Below the pieces are notes generated by a model, which saw nothing but the letters and a program-made list of their open reading frames with translations, did no database searches and had not been told where the DNA came from. A stretch of DNA of 48,652 bases, from positions 1-48,652 of the forward strand of contig JADCDI010000099.1 in NCBI GenBank assembly GCA_020251025.1, read 5' to 3'. The translations under genes and the position numbers were made by a program. This document shows, one piece after another, positions 35,965 through 43,752 of this stretch. Positions within the stretch are counted from its first letter, which is position 1. Each line of letters opens with the position of its first letter. The stretch comes from Rhodobacter sp. (GTDB lineage Bacteria; Pseudomonadota; Alphaproteobacteria; Rhodobacterales; Rhodobacteraceae).

Positions 35965-37215
35965 ATGCGCTATTCAGGGTTCCGCGTGATTGCCGAGGCG
36001 CTGACCGGCCACAGGGGCTGGACCGCCGTCTGGCGCGATCCTGAACCGCAGCCTGCCTATGACTATGTCATCGTGGGCGGGGGCGGCCATGGCCTGGCCA
36101 CGGCCTATTACCTGGCCAGGGAATTCCGGCAGGCGCGAATCGCGGTGCTGGAAAAAGGCTGGATCGGTGGCGGCAACGTGGGGCGCAACACCACGATCAT
36201 CCGGTCGAACTATCTTTTGGACGGGAATCAGCCCTTCTACGAATTCTCTCTGAAGCTTTGGGAAGGGCTGGAACAGGATTTCAACTACAACGCCATGGTC
36301 AGCCAGCGCGGTATCCTCAACCTTTTCCACACCGACGCCCAGCGCGATGCCTATACCCGGCGCGGCAACGCGATGATCCTGCACGGGGCCGATGCGCAAT
36401 TGCTGAACCGCGATCAGGTCCGCGCGCTGTATCCGTTCCTGAACTTCGACAACGCCCGCTTTCCGATCAAGGGCGGTCTGCTGCAAAAGCGCGGCGGTAC
36501 GGTGCGCCACGATGCGGTGGCCTGGGGCTATGCCCGCGGTGCGGATCAGCGGGGCGTGGACATCATCCAGAATTGCGAGGTTACGGGCTTTCGCATCGAA
36601 CAGGGCCGGGTTCTGGGCGTGGACACCTCTCGGGGGTTCATCGGGGCCGGAAAGGTCGGTGTGGCCGTGGCCGGATCGTCCGGGACGGTGATGGCCAAGG
36701 CCGGAATGCGCCTGCCGATCGAAAGCCATGTCTTGCAGGCTTTCGTGTCGGAAGGTCTGAAGCCGGTGCTCGATGGTGTGATGACCTTTGGCGCGGGACA
36801 TTTCTATGTCAGCCAGTCCGACAAGGGTGGCCTTGTCTTTGGCGGTGACATCGACGGCTACAATTCGTATGCCCAGCGCGGCAACCTTGCGGTGGTCGAG
36901 GATGTGGCCGAAGGCGGCATGGCCCTGATGCCGATGATCGGTCGGGCGCGGCTGCTGCGGACCTGGGGCGGGATCATGGACATGTCGATGGACGGCTCGC
37001 CCATCATCGACCGGACCGGAATCGGCGGCCTTTATTTCAATGGCGGCTGGTGTTACGGCGGGTTCAAGGCGACGCCCGCCAGCGGCTGGGTCTTTGCCCA
37101 TCTGCTGGCCACCGACACGCCGCATCCCACCGCCACGGCCTATCGTTTCGACCGGTTCCGCAAGGGGCTGATGATCGACGAAAAAGGGCAGGGCGCGCAG
37201 CCCAACCTGCATTGA
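35965..37215 (+). CDS. mgdA: N-methylglutamate dehydrogenase subunit A (SoxB-like)
   Basis: A 416-residue flavoprotein of the DAO/sarcosine oxidase beta family. The FAD-binding Rossmann motif is YVIVGGGGHG (35-43), followed by VLEKGWIGGGNVGRNTT. The C-terminal GLYFNGGWCYGGFKATPASGWVFAHL matches SoxB. With the SoxD/A/G-like subunits downstream it forms a heterotetramer. The adjacent MgsABC and GmaS genes show it acts on N-methylglutamate rather than sarcosine, yielding glutamate and a one-carbon unit. It is the first gene of the operon. Confidence 0.92.
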   Translation: MRYSGFRVIAEALTGHRGWTAVWRDPEPQPAYDYVIVGGGGHGLATAYYLAREFRQARIAVLEKGWIGGGNVGRNTTIIRSNYLLDGNQPFYEFSLKLWEGLEQDFNYNAMVSQRGILNLFHTDAQRDAYTRRGNAMILHGADAQLLNRDQVRALYPFLNFDNARFPIKGGLLQKRGGTVRHDAVAWGYARGADQRGVDIIQNCEVTGFRIEQGRVLGVDTSRGFIGAGKVGVAVAGSSGTVMAKAGMRLPIESHVLQAFVSEGLKPVLDGVMTFGAGHFYVSQSDKGGLVFGGDIDGYNSYAQRGNLAVVEDVAEGGMALMPMIGRARLLRTWGGIMDMSMDGSPIIDRTGIGGLYFNGGWCYGGFKATPASGWVFAHLLATDTPHPTATAYRFDRFRKGLMIDEKGQGAQPNLH

Positions 37216-37226
37216 AGGGGTGCCAG

Positions 37227-37358
37227 ATGACCGGCGATGATGCCCACCTTGCGCGTTCGGGCCGAAAGGCTGGGGCCGAAGGGTTCGCGCAAGACAGGCC
37301 TGGCAGCCCTTTCGGAACGTATGAACACATGAATGTCCGTAAGGTGAAAGCGCCATGA
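37227..37358 (+). CDS. Candidate 43-residue ORF coupled to mgdB
   Basis: The unusual 139-bp gap between mgdA and mgdB contains a 43-codon frame. It has a ribosome-like site AAGGGG six bases before its ATG, and its stop overlaps the mgdB start as ATGA (37355-37358). The product is basic and polar (ARSGRKAGAEGFAQDR, then TYEHMNVRKVKAP) without a signal or membrane helix. It may be a real small protein, a translational-coupling leader, or chance; no homology is recognised. Confidence 0.4.
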   Translation: MTGDDAHLARSGRKAGAEGFAQDRPGSPFGTYEHMNVRKVKAP

Positions 37359-37642
37359 TCATCCCGCACCCCCTTCTTGGCCCGCGTGACGCGCAGGAAT
37401 TCGTCTATCTGGGCGATGCCGCCCTGATCGACCGTCCCGATGGCCTGGCGGCAGATGCCGCCGACCGCTTTCATGACTATCTTTACCTGCGCGACAATCC
37501 TGCAGGGCTGCACCGCGAGCTTTGGTATCACGAACAGGGGGACCGGTCCTGGCTGGTGGTGACGCGCAACACCCTGACACATGAGATCACGCAGGTGGAA
37601 CTGGCGCGCGATGTGGCGCGGGCACGGGGGCGCGGCAGGTGA
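37355..37642 (+). CDS. mgdB: N-methylglutamate dehydrogenase subunit B (SoxD-like)
   Basis: A 95-residue delta subunit of the sarcosine-oxidase-type heterotetramer. The family frame is recognisable: GPRDAQEFVYLGDA at the start, FHDYLYLRDNPAG and ELWYHEQGDRSWL. Canonical SoxD binds zinc through cysteines near the N terminus (CPYCG) and HxxxC; here those positions read HPLLG and HEQGD, so all the cysteines are gone. It overlaps mgdC by four bases at the 3' end. Confidence 0.9.
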   Translation: MIIPHPLLGPRDAQEFVYLGDAALIDRPDGLAADAADRFHDYLYLRDNPAGLHRELWYHEQGDRSWLVVTRNTLTHEITQVELARDVARARGRGR

Positions 37643-40590
37643 CACAGGACAACCGGATCGCAGGCGGACAGATCGACCGCAGCCGCAGCCTGCGCTTCAC
37701 CTTCGACGGGCTGCCCTATCAGGGGCATCCCGGCGACACGCTGGCTTCGGCCCTGCTGGCCAATGGCGTGCGGCTGATGGGACGCAGCTTCAAGTATCAC
37801 CGGCCGCGCGGGCCGATTGCCGCCGGGTCGGAAGAGCCGAATGCGCTGGTGGAACTGCGCAGCGGCGCGCGGCGCGAGCCCAACACGCGGGCCACCACGG
37901 TCGAGTTGTTCGACGGGCTGGAGGCGCAAAGCCAGAACCGCTGGCCGTCGCTGAGGTTCGATGCGCTGTCGGTCAATGACCGCCTGTCGCCCTTTTTTGC
38001 GGCGGGCTTTTATTACAAGACCTTCATGTGGCCGGCCGCCTTCTGGGAAAAGGTCTATGAGCCGCTGATCCGCCGCGCGGCCGGCCTTGGATCACTGTCG
38101 CTGCAGGATGATCCGGATGCCTGTGACAAGGGCTTTCTGCATTGCGACCTGCTGATCATCGGCGCGGGGCCTGCGGGCCTGGCCGCCGCCCTGACCGCCG
38201 GGCGCAGCGGCGCGCGGGTGATCCTGGCGGATGAGGATTTCCGCATGGGCGGGCGGCTGAATGCCGAAACGCATGCCATCGGCGGTCAGTCCGGGGCAGA
38301 CTGGGCGGCGCAGGCCGTGGCGGAACTGGCGCAGATGGGGACTGTCCGGCTTCTGCCGCGCACGACCGTGCTGGGGGCCTATGACCACGGCATCTATTCG
38401 GCGGTCGAACGCGTGTCGGATCATCTGGCGGAACCCCTGCCGGGCAAGCCGCGCCAGACGCTGTGGCGCATCTATTCGCGCCGTGCGATCCTGTGCGGCG
38501 GGGCGATCGAACGGCCCATCGCCTTTGAAAACAACGACCGTCCCGGCATTCTGCTGGCCGGTGCCTTGCGTGCCTATGCCAACCGCTGGGGCGTGGCCGT
38601 GGGGCAGCGGGCCGCCATCTTCACCAACAACGACGACGGCCTGCGCACGGCGCATGACCTTGCCGCCAAGGGGGTGGAGATTGCCGCAGTGATCGACACA
38701 CGCCCTGACGGCCCCCGTCTGGCGGGCATGCCCCACTTTCAGGGGGCCGAGGTCATCGGTTCGGCGGGCCGTCTGGGGCTGTCCTCGATCACCCTGCGCG
38801 AGGCGTCGGGCCGGGTGCGGACCATCCGCTGCGATGCGCTGGGCGTCTCTGGCGGCTGGAACCCCAACCTTGGCCTGACCTCGCACCAGCGCGGCCGCCC
38901 GCAGTGGGACGAGCGGCTTGCAGCCTTTGTGCCGGGCCCGGACGGCCCGCCGGGCCTGAGCGTAGCCGGCGCGGCCGGTGGCCACATGTCGACCCATGCC
39001 GCCTTGCAGACCGGGGCCGGCCGCGCGGTGCAGGCGCTGTCCGACCTGGGCTTCGCGGCGGTCGCCCCCGAGGTGCCCCGGGCCGAAGACGCGCCCGTCT
39101 CGATCACGCCGATCTGGTATGTGCCCCATGGAAAGGGCCGGGCCTGGATCGATCCGCAGAACGATGTCACGGTCAAGGACATCAAGCTGGCCCATCAGGA
39201 AAACTTCCGCTCGGTCGAACATCTGAAGCGTTACACCACGCTGGGCATGGCGACAGATCAGGGCAAGACCGGCAATGTCCTGGGCCTTGCGATCATGGCC
39301 GGGCTGACGGGGCAGAGCATTCCGCAGACCGGCACCACCGTCTTCCGCCCGCCGCATACGCCTGTCGACCTTGCGGCGCTGGCGGGCCGGTCCACCGGCA
39401 AAGCGTTCCGCCCGACACGTCTGACCCCGTCGCACCGCTGGGCCACCGAACAGGGCGCAGTCTTTGTCGAGGCGGGCCTTTGGCTGCGCACGCAATGGCT
39501 GCCCCGGCCGGGGGAAACCACCTGGCGGCAGGCGGTGGACCGCGAAGTGCTGGCGACGCGCCGGTCGGTGGGCATCTGTGATGTCACAACGCTGGGCAAG
39601 ATCGACATTCAGGGCACGGATGCCGGTGTTTTTCTGGACCGGGTCTATGCCAACACCTTTTCCACTCTGGCCGTGGGCAAGGTGCGCTACGGGCTGATGC
39701 TGCGCGAAGACGGGATTGTCTTTGACGATGGCACCACCGCGCGCATGGGCGAACATGAATATGTGATGACGACGACCACGGCCAATGCTGTGGGCGTGTT
39801 CCGTCATCTGGAATTCTGCCGCCAGTGCCTGTGGCCGGATCTGGACGTTCAGATCATCTCGACCACCGAAGCCTGGGCGCAATATTCCGTCGCCGGTCCC
39901 AACGCACGCAAGCTGCTGGAAAAGATCGTCGACCAGGATATCTCGGATGCGGCCTTTCCCTATATGGCCTGCGGTGCGATCACGGTCTGCGGCGGGTTGC
40001 GGGCGCGTCTGTTCCGCATCTCGTTCTCGGGCGAGCTGGCTTATGAAATTGCCGTGCCGACCCGTTACGGCGATGCCATGATCCGCGCTTTGGTGGCTGC
40101 GGGACAGGAATTCGGCGCCGTGGTTTACGGGACGGAAGCCTTGGGTGTCATGCGGGTGGAAAAGGGCCATGTGGCCGGGAACGAGCTGAACGGCCAAAGC
40201 ACGGCGCTGAACATGGGCCTGGGCAAGATGGTGTCGCGCAGGAAGGATGCCATCGGCATGCCCCTGTCGGCGCGCGAAGGTCTGGTTGCGGAAGACGGAC
40301 TGCGGCTGGTGGGCGTGCGCCCGGTTGATCCGGCGCAGCCCCTGACGGCGGGCAGCCATTTTCTGGCGCAGGGCGCGCCGGCCACGGCCGCGCATGACGA
40401 TGGCTGGCTGACCTCGGTGGTCTATTCGCCGAACCTTGGCCATGCCATTGCGCTGGGCTATCTCAGGAACGGGTCTGCGCGCATCGGCGAACGGCTGCGC
40501 GCCGTGAATCTGCTGGCCGGAACCGATACGCCGGTCGAAATCGTCAGCCCGCATTTCATCGATCCGGAAGGGAGCCGCCTTCGTGCCTGA
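37639..40590 (+). CDS. mgdC: N-methylglutamate dehydrogenase subunit C (SoxA-like)
   Basis: A 983-residue alpha subunit. Residues ~17-90 form the ferredoxin-like domain (FTFDGLPYQGHPGDTLASALL), the NAD-binding motif GAGPAG is at 175-180, and the C-terminal ~380 residues form a GcvT-like tetrahydrofolate domain (SVAGPNARKLL, ISFSGELAYEIAVP). The GcvT domain can catch the released carbon as methylene-tetrahydrofolate. It starts at a GTG overlapping mgdB, as expected for tight coupling. Confidence 0.94.
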   Translation: MTQDNRIAGGQIDRSRSLRFTFDGLPYQGHPGDTLASALLANGVRLMGRSFKYHRPRGPIAAGSEEPNALVELRSGARREPNTRATTVELFDGLEAQSQNRWPSLRFDALSVNDRLSPFFAAGFYYKTFMWPAAFWEKVYEPLIRRAAGLGSLSLQDDPDACDKGFLHCDLLIIGAGPAGLAAALTAGRSGARVILADEDFRMGGRLNAETHAIGGQSGADWAAQAVAELAQMGTVRLLPRTTVLGAYDHGIYSAVERVSDHLAEPLPGKPRQTLWRIYSRRAILCGGAIERPIAFENNDRPGILLAGALRAYANRWGVAVGQRAAIFTNNDDGLRTAHDLAAKGVEIAAVIDTRPDGPRLAGMPHFQGAEVIGSAGRLGLSSITLREASGRVRTIRCDALGVSGGWNPNLGLTSHQRGRPQWDERLAAFVPGPDGPPGLSVAGAAGGHMSTHAALQTGAGRAVQALSDLGFAAVAPEVPRAEDAPVSITPIWYVPHGKGRAWIDPQNDVTVKDIKLAHQENFRSVEHLKRYTTLGMATDQGKTGNVLGLAIMAGLTGQSIPQTGTTVFRPPHTPVDLAALAGRSTGKAFRPTRLTPSHRWATEQGAVFVEAGLWLRTQWLPRPGETTWRQAVDREVLATRRSVGICDVTTLGKIDIQGTDAGVFLDRVYANTFSTLAVGKVRYGLMLREDGIVFDDGTTARMGEHEYVMTTTTANAVGVFRHLEFCRQCLWPDLDVQIISTTEAWAQYSVAGPNARKLLEKIVDQDISDAAFPYMACGAITVCGGLRARLFRISFSGELAYEIAVPTRYGDAMIRALVAAGQEFGAVVYGTEALGVMRVEKGHVAGNELNGQSTALNMGLGKMVSRRKDAIGMPLSAREGLVAEDGLRLVGVRPVDPAQPLTAGSHFLAQGAPATAAHDDGWLTSVVYSPNLGHAIALGYLRNGSARIGERLRAVNLLAGTDTPVEIVSPHFIDPEGSRLRA

Positions 40591-41146
40591 GCATCGCCTT
40601 GCCCCGCTGACCGCACTTGGTCATCCCGATCCGATGGTGGTCACCGTCGGCCCCGTCACCCTGGCCGAGCGCACCGATACCGCCCTTGCCTCTCTTGCCG
40701 CCCGGCGCGGACGCGAGGGGGATGTCGCGGCGGCGGCACAGGCCATCGGCCTGCCGCTGCCCGGTCCGGGCCGCCATGCCGCCGGCCCGGTCTGGTCGGC
40801 CTTCTGGCTTGGCCCCGGCCAGTGGATGGTCGGGGCCGCCTTTCAGACCCATGAGGATATCGTTGCCGCCCTGCGCCCGGCCTTCGGCGCGGCGGCGTCC
40901 ATCACCGAACAGACCGATGCCTGGGTACGGTTCGATCTGGCCGGGGATGATCTTGCGCCCGTCCTTGAACGGCTTTGTGCGCTGGATGTCCGCCTGATGC
41001 AGCCGGGCGATGCCGGCCGGACCGTGATCGAGCACCTTGGCACCTTCGTGATCCGGGATACGGGCGGCTTCACGGTTCTGGGCCCGCGGTCCGCAGCCCT
41101 GTCTTTGCACCACGCCTTGCTTACAGCCCTGCGCAGTGTTTTCTGA
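40583..41146 (+). CDS. mgdD: N-methylglutamate dehydrogenase subunit D (SoxG-like)
   Basis: A 187-residue gamma subunit of the sarcosine oxidase type. Family-like features are the GPGQWMVG block, VRFDLAGDDLAPVLERLCALD and the ending LHHALLTALR. It starts at GTG 40583, overlapping the mgdC stop by eight bases, with GGAAGGGAG before it. It is the last structural gene of the mgd operon. Confidence 0.9.
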   Translation: MPEHRLAPLTALGHPDPMVVTVGPVTLAERTDTALASLAARRGREGDVAAAAQAIGLPLPGPGRHAAGPVWSAFWLGPGQWMVGAAFQTHEDIVAALRPAFGAAASITEQTDAWVRFDLAGDDLAPVLERLCALDVRLMQPGDAGRTVIEHLGTFVIRDTGGFTVLGPRSAALSLHHALLTALRSVF

Positions 41147-41166
41147 ACGGCCCCCGTCCGGGCAGT

Positions 41167-41214
41167 GGCATTTCTTCCCGACCGGGGTATGATCCCCTAA
41201 AGGAAGAAAATGCC
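41167..41214. promoter_or_regulatory. Large inverted repeat upstream of the XRE-cupin gene
   Basis: The left arm GGCATTTCTTCC (41167-41178) mirrors the right arm GGAAGAAAATGCC (41202-41214), with one extra base. The 23-bp centre includes GGGG...CCCC. The arms are A+T rich and no U-tract follows. It lies between mgdD and the regulator start. It fits a two-half-site operator for the regulator better than a terminator, though a terminator role for the mgd operon is not excluded. Confidence 0.6.
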
Positions 41215-41220
41215 GGTCTG

Positions 41221-41237
41221 ATTTCACCCAAAGGCAA
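41221..41237 (+). promoter_or_regulatory. Leader motif shared with the DUF3445/mgs gap
   Basis: ATTTCACCCAAAGGCAA here, five bases before the regulator ATG, recurs on the opposite strand at 43515-43530 with one A fewer. The rest of the two regions is unrelated in sequence apart from GGAA-A-rich flanks. It may be an operator or leader element of the methylamine regulon. Confidence 0.45.
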
Positions 41238-41242
41238 CAGCC

Positions 41243-41908
41243 ATGCCCGACGATCTGGAAGACTACGCCACCAGCCTGCCCCTGGGCAAGCCCGCGTTCA
41301 GTCAGGACCCGCACCGCGTCAGGGAGCTGAGCGAGCGCAACCTTGAGCTGGCCATCGGGCGCGAGGTGCGGGCCTGCCGCCGCCAGCAGGGCATGACCGT
41401 GGCCGATCTGGCCGAGGCGACGGGCCTGTCGATCGGGATGCTGTCCAAGATCGAGAATGGCATCACCTCGCCGTCGCTGACCACGCTGCAGATCCTGGCC
41501 CATGCCTTTTCCACGCCGATCACCAGCTTTTTCCGCCGGTTCGAGGAACGGCGCGAGGTGCAGCATGTCAAGGCGGGCGACCATGTGGAGATCGAGCGGC
41601 GGGGCACGCGGGCGGGGCACCAGTACAACCTGCTGGGCCATATCGGATCGAATTCCTCGGGCGTGGTGGTGGAACCCTATCTGATCACCCTGACCGAAGC
41701 ATCGGATGTGTTCCCCACCTTTCAGCATGACGGGATCGAACTGCTCTACATGCTGGAGGGAGAGGTGCAGTACCGCCACGGGGATCAGTTGTTCCACCTT
41801 CGCCCCGGTGACAGCCTGTTCTTCGACGCCGATGCCCGGCATGGCCCGGAGGTTCTGGTCAAGCTGCCCGCGCGCTATCTGTCGGTGATTTCGTATCCGC
41901 AGGCGTAA
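41243..41908 (+). CDS. XRE-cupin transcriptional regulator of the methylamine locus
   Basis: A 221-residue regulator with an XRE helix-turn-helix (about 35-90: REVRACRRQQGMTVADLAEA, LSIGMLSKIENGITSPSL) and a C-terminal cupin sensor domain (about 130-215: GIELLYMLEGEVQYRHGDQ, RPGDSLFFDADARHGP). It sits between the mgd and mgs-gmaS operons, so it is the likely pathway regulator. A large inverted repeat just upstream suggests autoregulation. The ligand is unknown; methylamine, N-methylglutamate or gamma-glutamylmethylamide are candidates by context. Confidence 0.9.
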   Translation: MPDDLEDYATSLPLGKPAFSQDPHRVRELSERNLELAIGREVRACRRQQGMTVADLAEATGLSIGMLSKIENGITSPSLTTLQILAHAFSTPITSFFRRFEERREVQHVKAGDHVEIERRGTRAGHQYNLLGHIGSNSSGVVVEPYLITLTEASDVFPTFQHDGIELLYMLEGEVQYRHGDQLFHLRPGDSLFFDADARHGPEVLVKLPARYLSVISYPQA

Positions 41909-42341
41909 CGGGCCGCCGAAATCGTGCCAGTCGCATCGATCTTTGGCCGGAAAACAGGGAACTCTTCCGGCTGCGCGCGCCCCGCAGGGTCTGGCCGGGG
42001 CCATCGTCGCGGCCACGCGTTGCGCGTGCAGCATGCCCGGCGGGTCGGGCGCTGGCCCGTCGCTGGGCTTTTGCGGGACCTATCCCGGGCTGCGGTGGTC
42101 ACGGACCGGATGGGCAAGCTGCCTTTGCGACCGATCAGGATGGTCCTTCTGGCCGGCAAGCGGCGGGGATTCCTTTCAGCGCCCTGTCAGAGAATGCTGA
42201 CAGATGCCGAAGACCGAAGAACCGACGCGCCGCCGATCCATGACGGAGCCCTGCAGCGCCCCGCCTTGAGGGGTGGCGGGGCGTCCCTCATGCGCGGACT
42301 TTGTGAAGCAGGGCTGAAGAAAACCGGCGTAACCGGTTGAC
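41909..42341. other. Gene-free gap with a strong hairpin
   Basis: No convincing coding frame in about 430 bp between the convergent regulator and the DUF3445 gene. It holds a 9-bp perfect stem CGCCCCGCC (42257-42265) with GGCGGGGCG (42275-42283), possibly a transcription barrier. A stretch near 42028-42052 loosely resembles the reverse complement of part of the end repeats (CCGGCGGGTCGGGCGCTGG), so a decayed repeat copy is possible. Confidence 0.45.
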
Positions 42342-43334
42342 CTAATCCTCGGCCCACCAGCCGGGAGAGGTGGGCGTGCCGTCATCGAATTGCGCCAGAT
42401 AGTCCACCATGATCGGCTTGTTGCGCAGAAAGCCCTTGTAGGCGGCCAGCTCGTCCGGCAGGTCGCGGATCACGCGGTGCAGGCGGCGGGCCCATTTCGG
42501 CTGGGTGACCAGTTCCTCGAACCTGATCAGATAGCAGCGGATGGGAAAGGCCAGCGCGTTGGACCGGGGCAGGCGGAAGAAGGTCTGCAATTCCACCCGC
42601 AGATGCATGCGCCGGCCGACGTTTTCCGGTGTCAGCGTGGCGCGGCTTGGGCCCCATTTCGGGTAATTCTCGGGGCTGGTGTCCAGAAGGGGATCGATGG
42701 TCATCGTCCAGTTGAACCGGCGCGCCGGTGCGCCGTGCTGGACGTTCATCAGAAACTTCAGGGCGCGGGTGAAGATCTGCTTTTCATGCGCCAGCGGCAC
42801 GGGGGCGTGCCATTCGAAAAAGTTCATGCCGATGTCGAAATCCAGGCTCCAGTCGGCCTGGGTGGTGACCATGCCGGCATCCATCCACAGGTTTTCATCG
42901 CGCTGGTCCTGCAGGCTGAAATCGCCCTGGGTCTGGCGCGTGATGTATTCCATCGGGCCGCAGGGCAGGGTGGTTTCATCAAGGAAGGTGAATCTCTGTT
43001 CGATCTGAAGCGGGCGGTTGATCCAGTGCCAGCGGTTGCCGTCGCGGTGCAGGCTGAACCAGTCAGGATACTCGCGCGCCTTCGCCTCCATGATCAGTTC
43101 CAGCAGGTCCCATCCCGCCAGCGTCATGTGCGGCAGCGACTGGCAGCGCAGCGGGTCTTCGGCCAGCACGCGGGCACGTTCGCGCATCTCGGCCACATAG
43201 TGTTCGTCCACGTCAAAGGTCTTCTTGCCGGCCGGCGTCCCTTGTGTCCGGGCTTGTCCGGCCCTTGTTCTGTCGGGGCGGGGAACGTTTTGCGGGCATC
43301 GTCCGGCCCGGGCCATCCGGGCATCCGGCCGCAC
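42342..43334 (-). CDS. DUF3445 haem-dependent oxidative N-demethylase homologue
   Basis: About 330 residues in the longest frame. From residue ~37 the sequence is clearly DUF3445: KTFDVDEHYVAEMRER, WHWINRPL, TRQTQGDFSLQDQRD, WSLDFDIGMNFFEWH, and LRVELQTFFRLPRSNAL with the conserved Arg-Leu-Pro. DUF3445 proteins include the PAS-fold haem enzyme (HODM/dimethylamine monooxygenase component) that turns dimethylamine into methylamine and formaldehyde. Here it would feed the NMG pathway. The first ~36 residues are low-complexity and the true start is unclear (ATG at 43334, 43316 or 43187). No ferredoxin or reductase partner is adjacent. Confidence 0.8.
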   Translation of the reverse strand: MRPDARMARAGRCPQNVPRPDRTRAGQARTQGTPAGKKTFDVDEHYVAEMRERARVLAEDPLRCQSLPHMTLAGWDLLELIMEAKAREYPDWFSLHRDGNRWHWINRPLQIEQRFTFLDETTLPCGPMEYITRQTQGDFSLQDQRDENLWMDAGMVTTQADWSLDFDIGMNFFEWHAPVPLAHEKQIFTRALKFLMNVQHGAPARRFNWTMTIDPLLDTSPENYPKWGPSRATLTPENVGRRMHLRVELQTFFRLPRSNALAFPIRCYLIRFEELVTQPKWARRLHRVIRDLPDELAAYKGFLRNKPIMVDYLAQFDDGTPTSPGWWAED

Positions 43335-43752
43335 CTGTCCGGCAACGAAGTCGCAACAATCCCCACCGTCGGGCCGTCTTTCCGTCTGCGCCGCGCGGGT
43401 TGGCCCGGTTCCCGCAGCAGCCGCAGCGACCGCTCAATCACCGGGGCAGCCCCGTTTCAGGAAAGGTCCTGCGCTGTCAGCTTGCTGCAGGCGGCCCTTG
43501 TGACAAAGCAATTTTTGCCTTGGGTGAAATTTTTTTCCTTGCGGCCAGTTCTGTGGCGGGAAGACCGCTGAAAAGATGTACCTTTGGGGCGGCAGACATG
43601 ACGGATCATCGGGCCCGGAAAGTCCGTCCGGGGCGTAGAATCGCCGAATCAGGCTGGGATCAATTGCCCTGCAGTAAAAAAAGTTTCTCTACAGTTGAGC
43701 CGGGCGCGCTTCGATGCTAACCTTGATTTCAAGAAGATGAGGGAGTCGAACC
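43335..43752. promoter_or_regulatory. Divergent control region: DUF3445 and mgs-gmaS operon
   Basis: No gene is visible in 418 bp. At 43510-43540 there is a marked A+T-rich core. It carries the reverse complement of the regulator-leader motif (43515-43530) merging into GGTGAAATTTTTTTCC (43523-43538), an imperfect dyad. A second A+T-rich spot lies at 43674-43700. These are the expected promoter and operator sites for the divergent operons. Confidence 0.5.

Noticed and set aside
38092-40554. An 820-codon minus-strand open frame across mgdC
   Set aside because: Antisense shadow of mgdC caused by GC-rich codon use.
35965-41146. Ordinary sarcosine oxidase soxBDAG
   Set aside because: The subunit set is the same, but linkage to mgsABC and gmaS and the loss of zinc cysteines in the delta subunit favour N-methylglutamate dehydrogenase.
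41167-41214. Intrinsic terminator of the mgd operon
   Set aside because: The stem arms are A+T rich, the spacer is 23 bases and no T-run follows. An operator is a better reading, although termination is not fully excluded.
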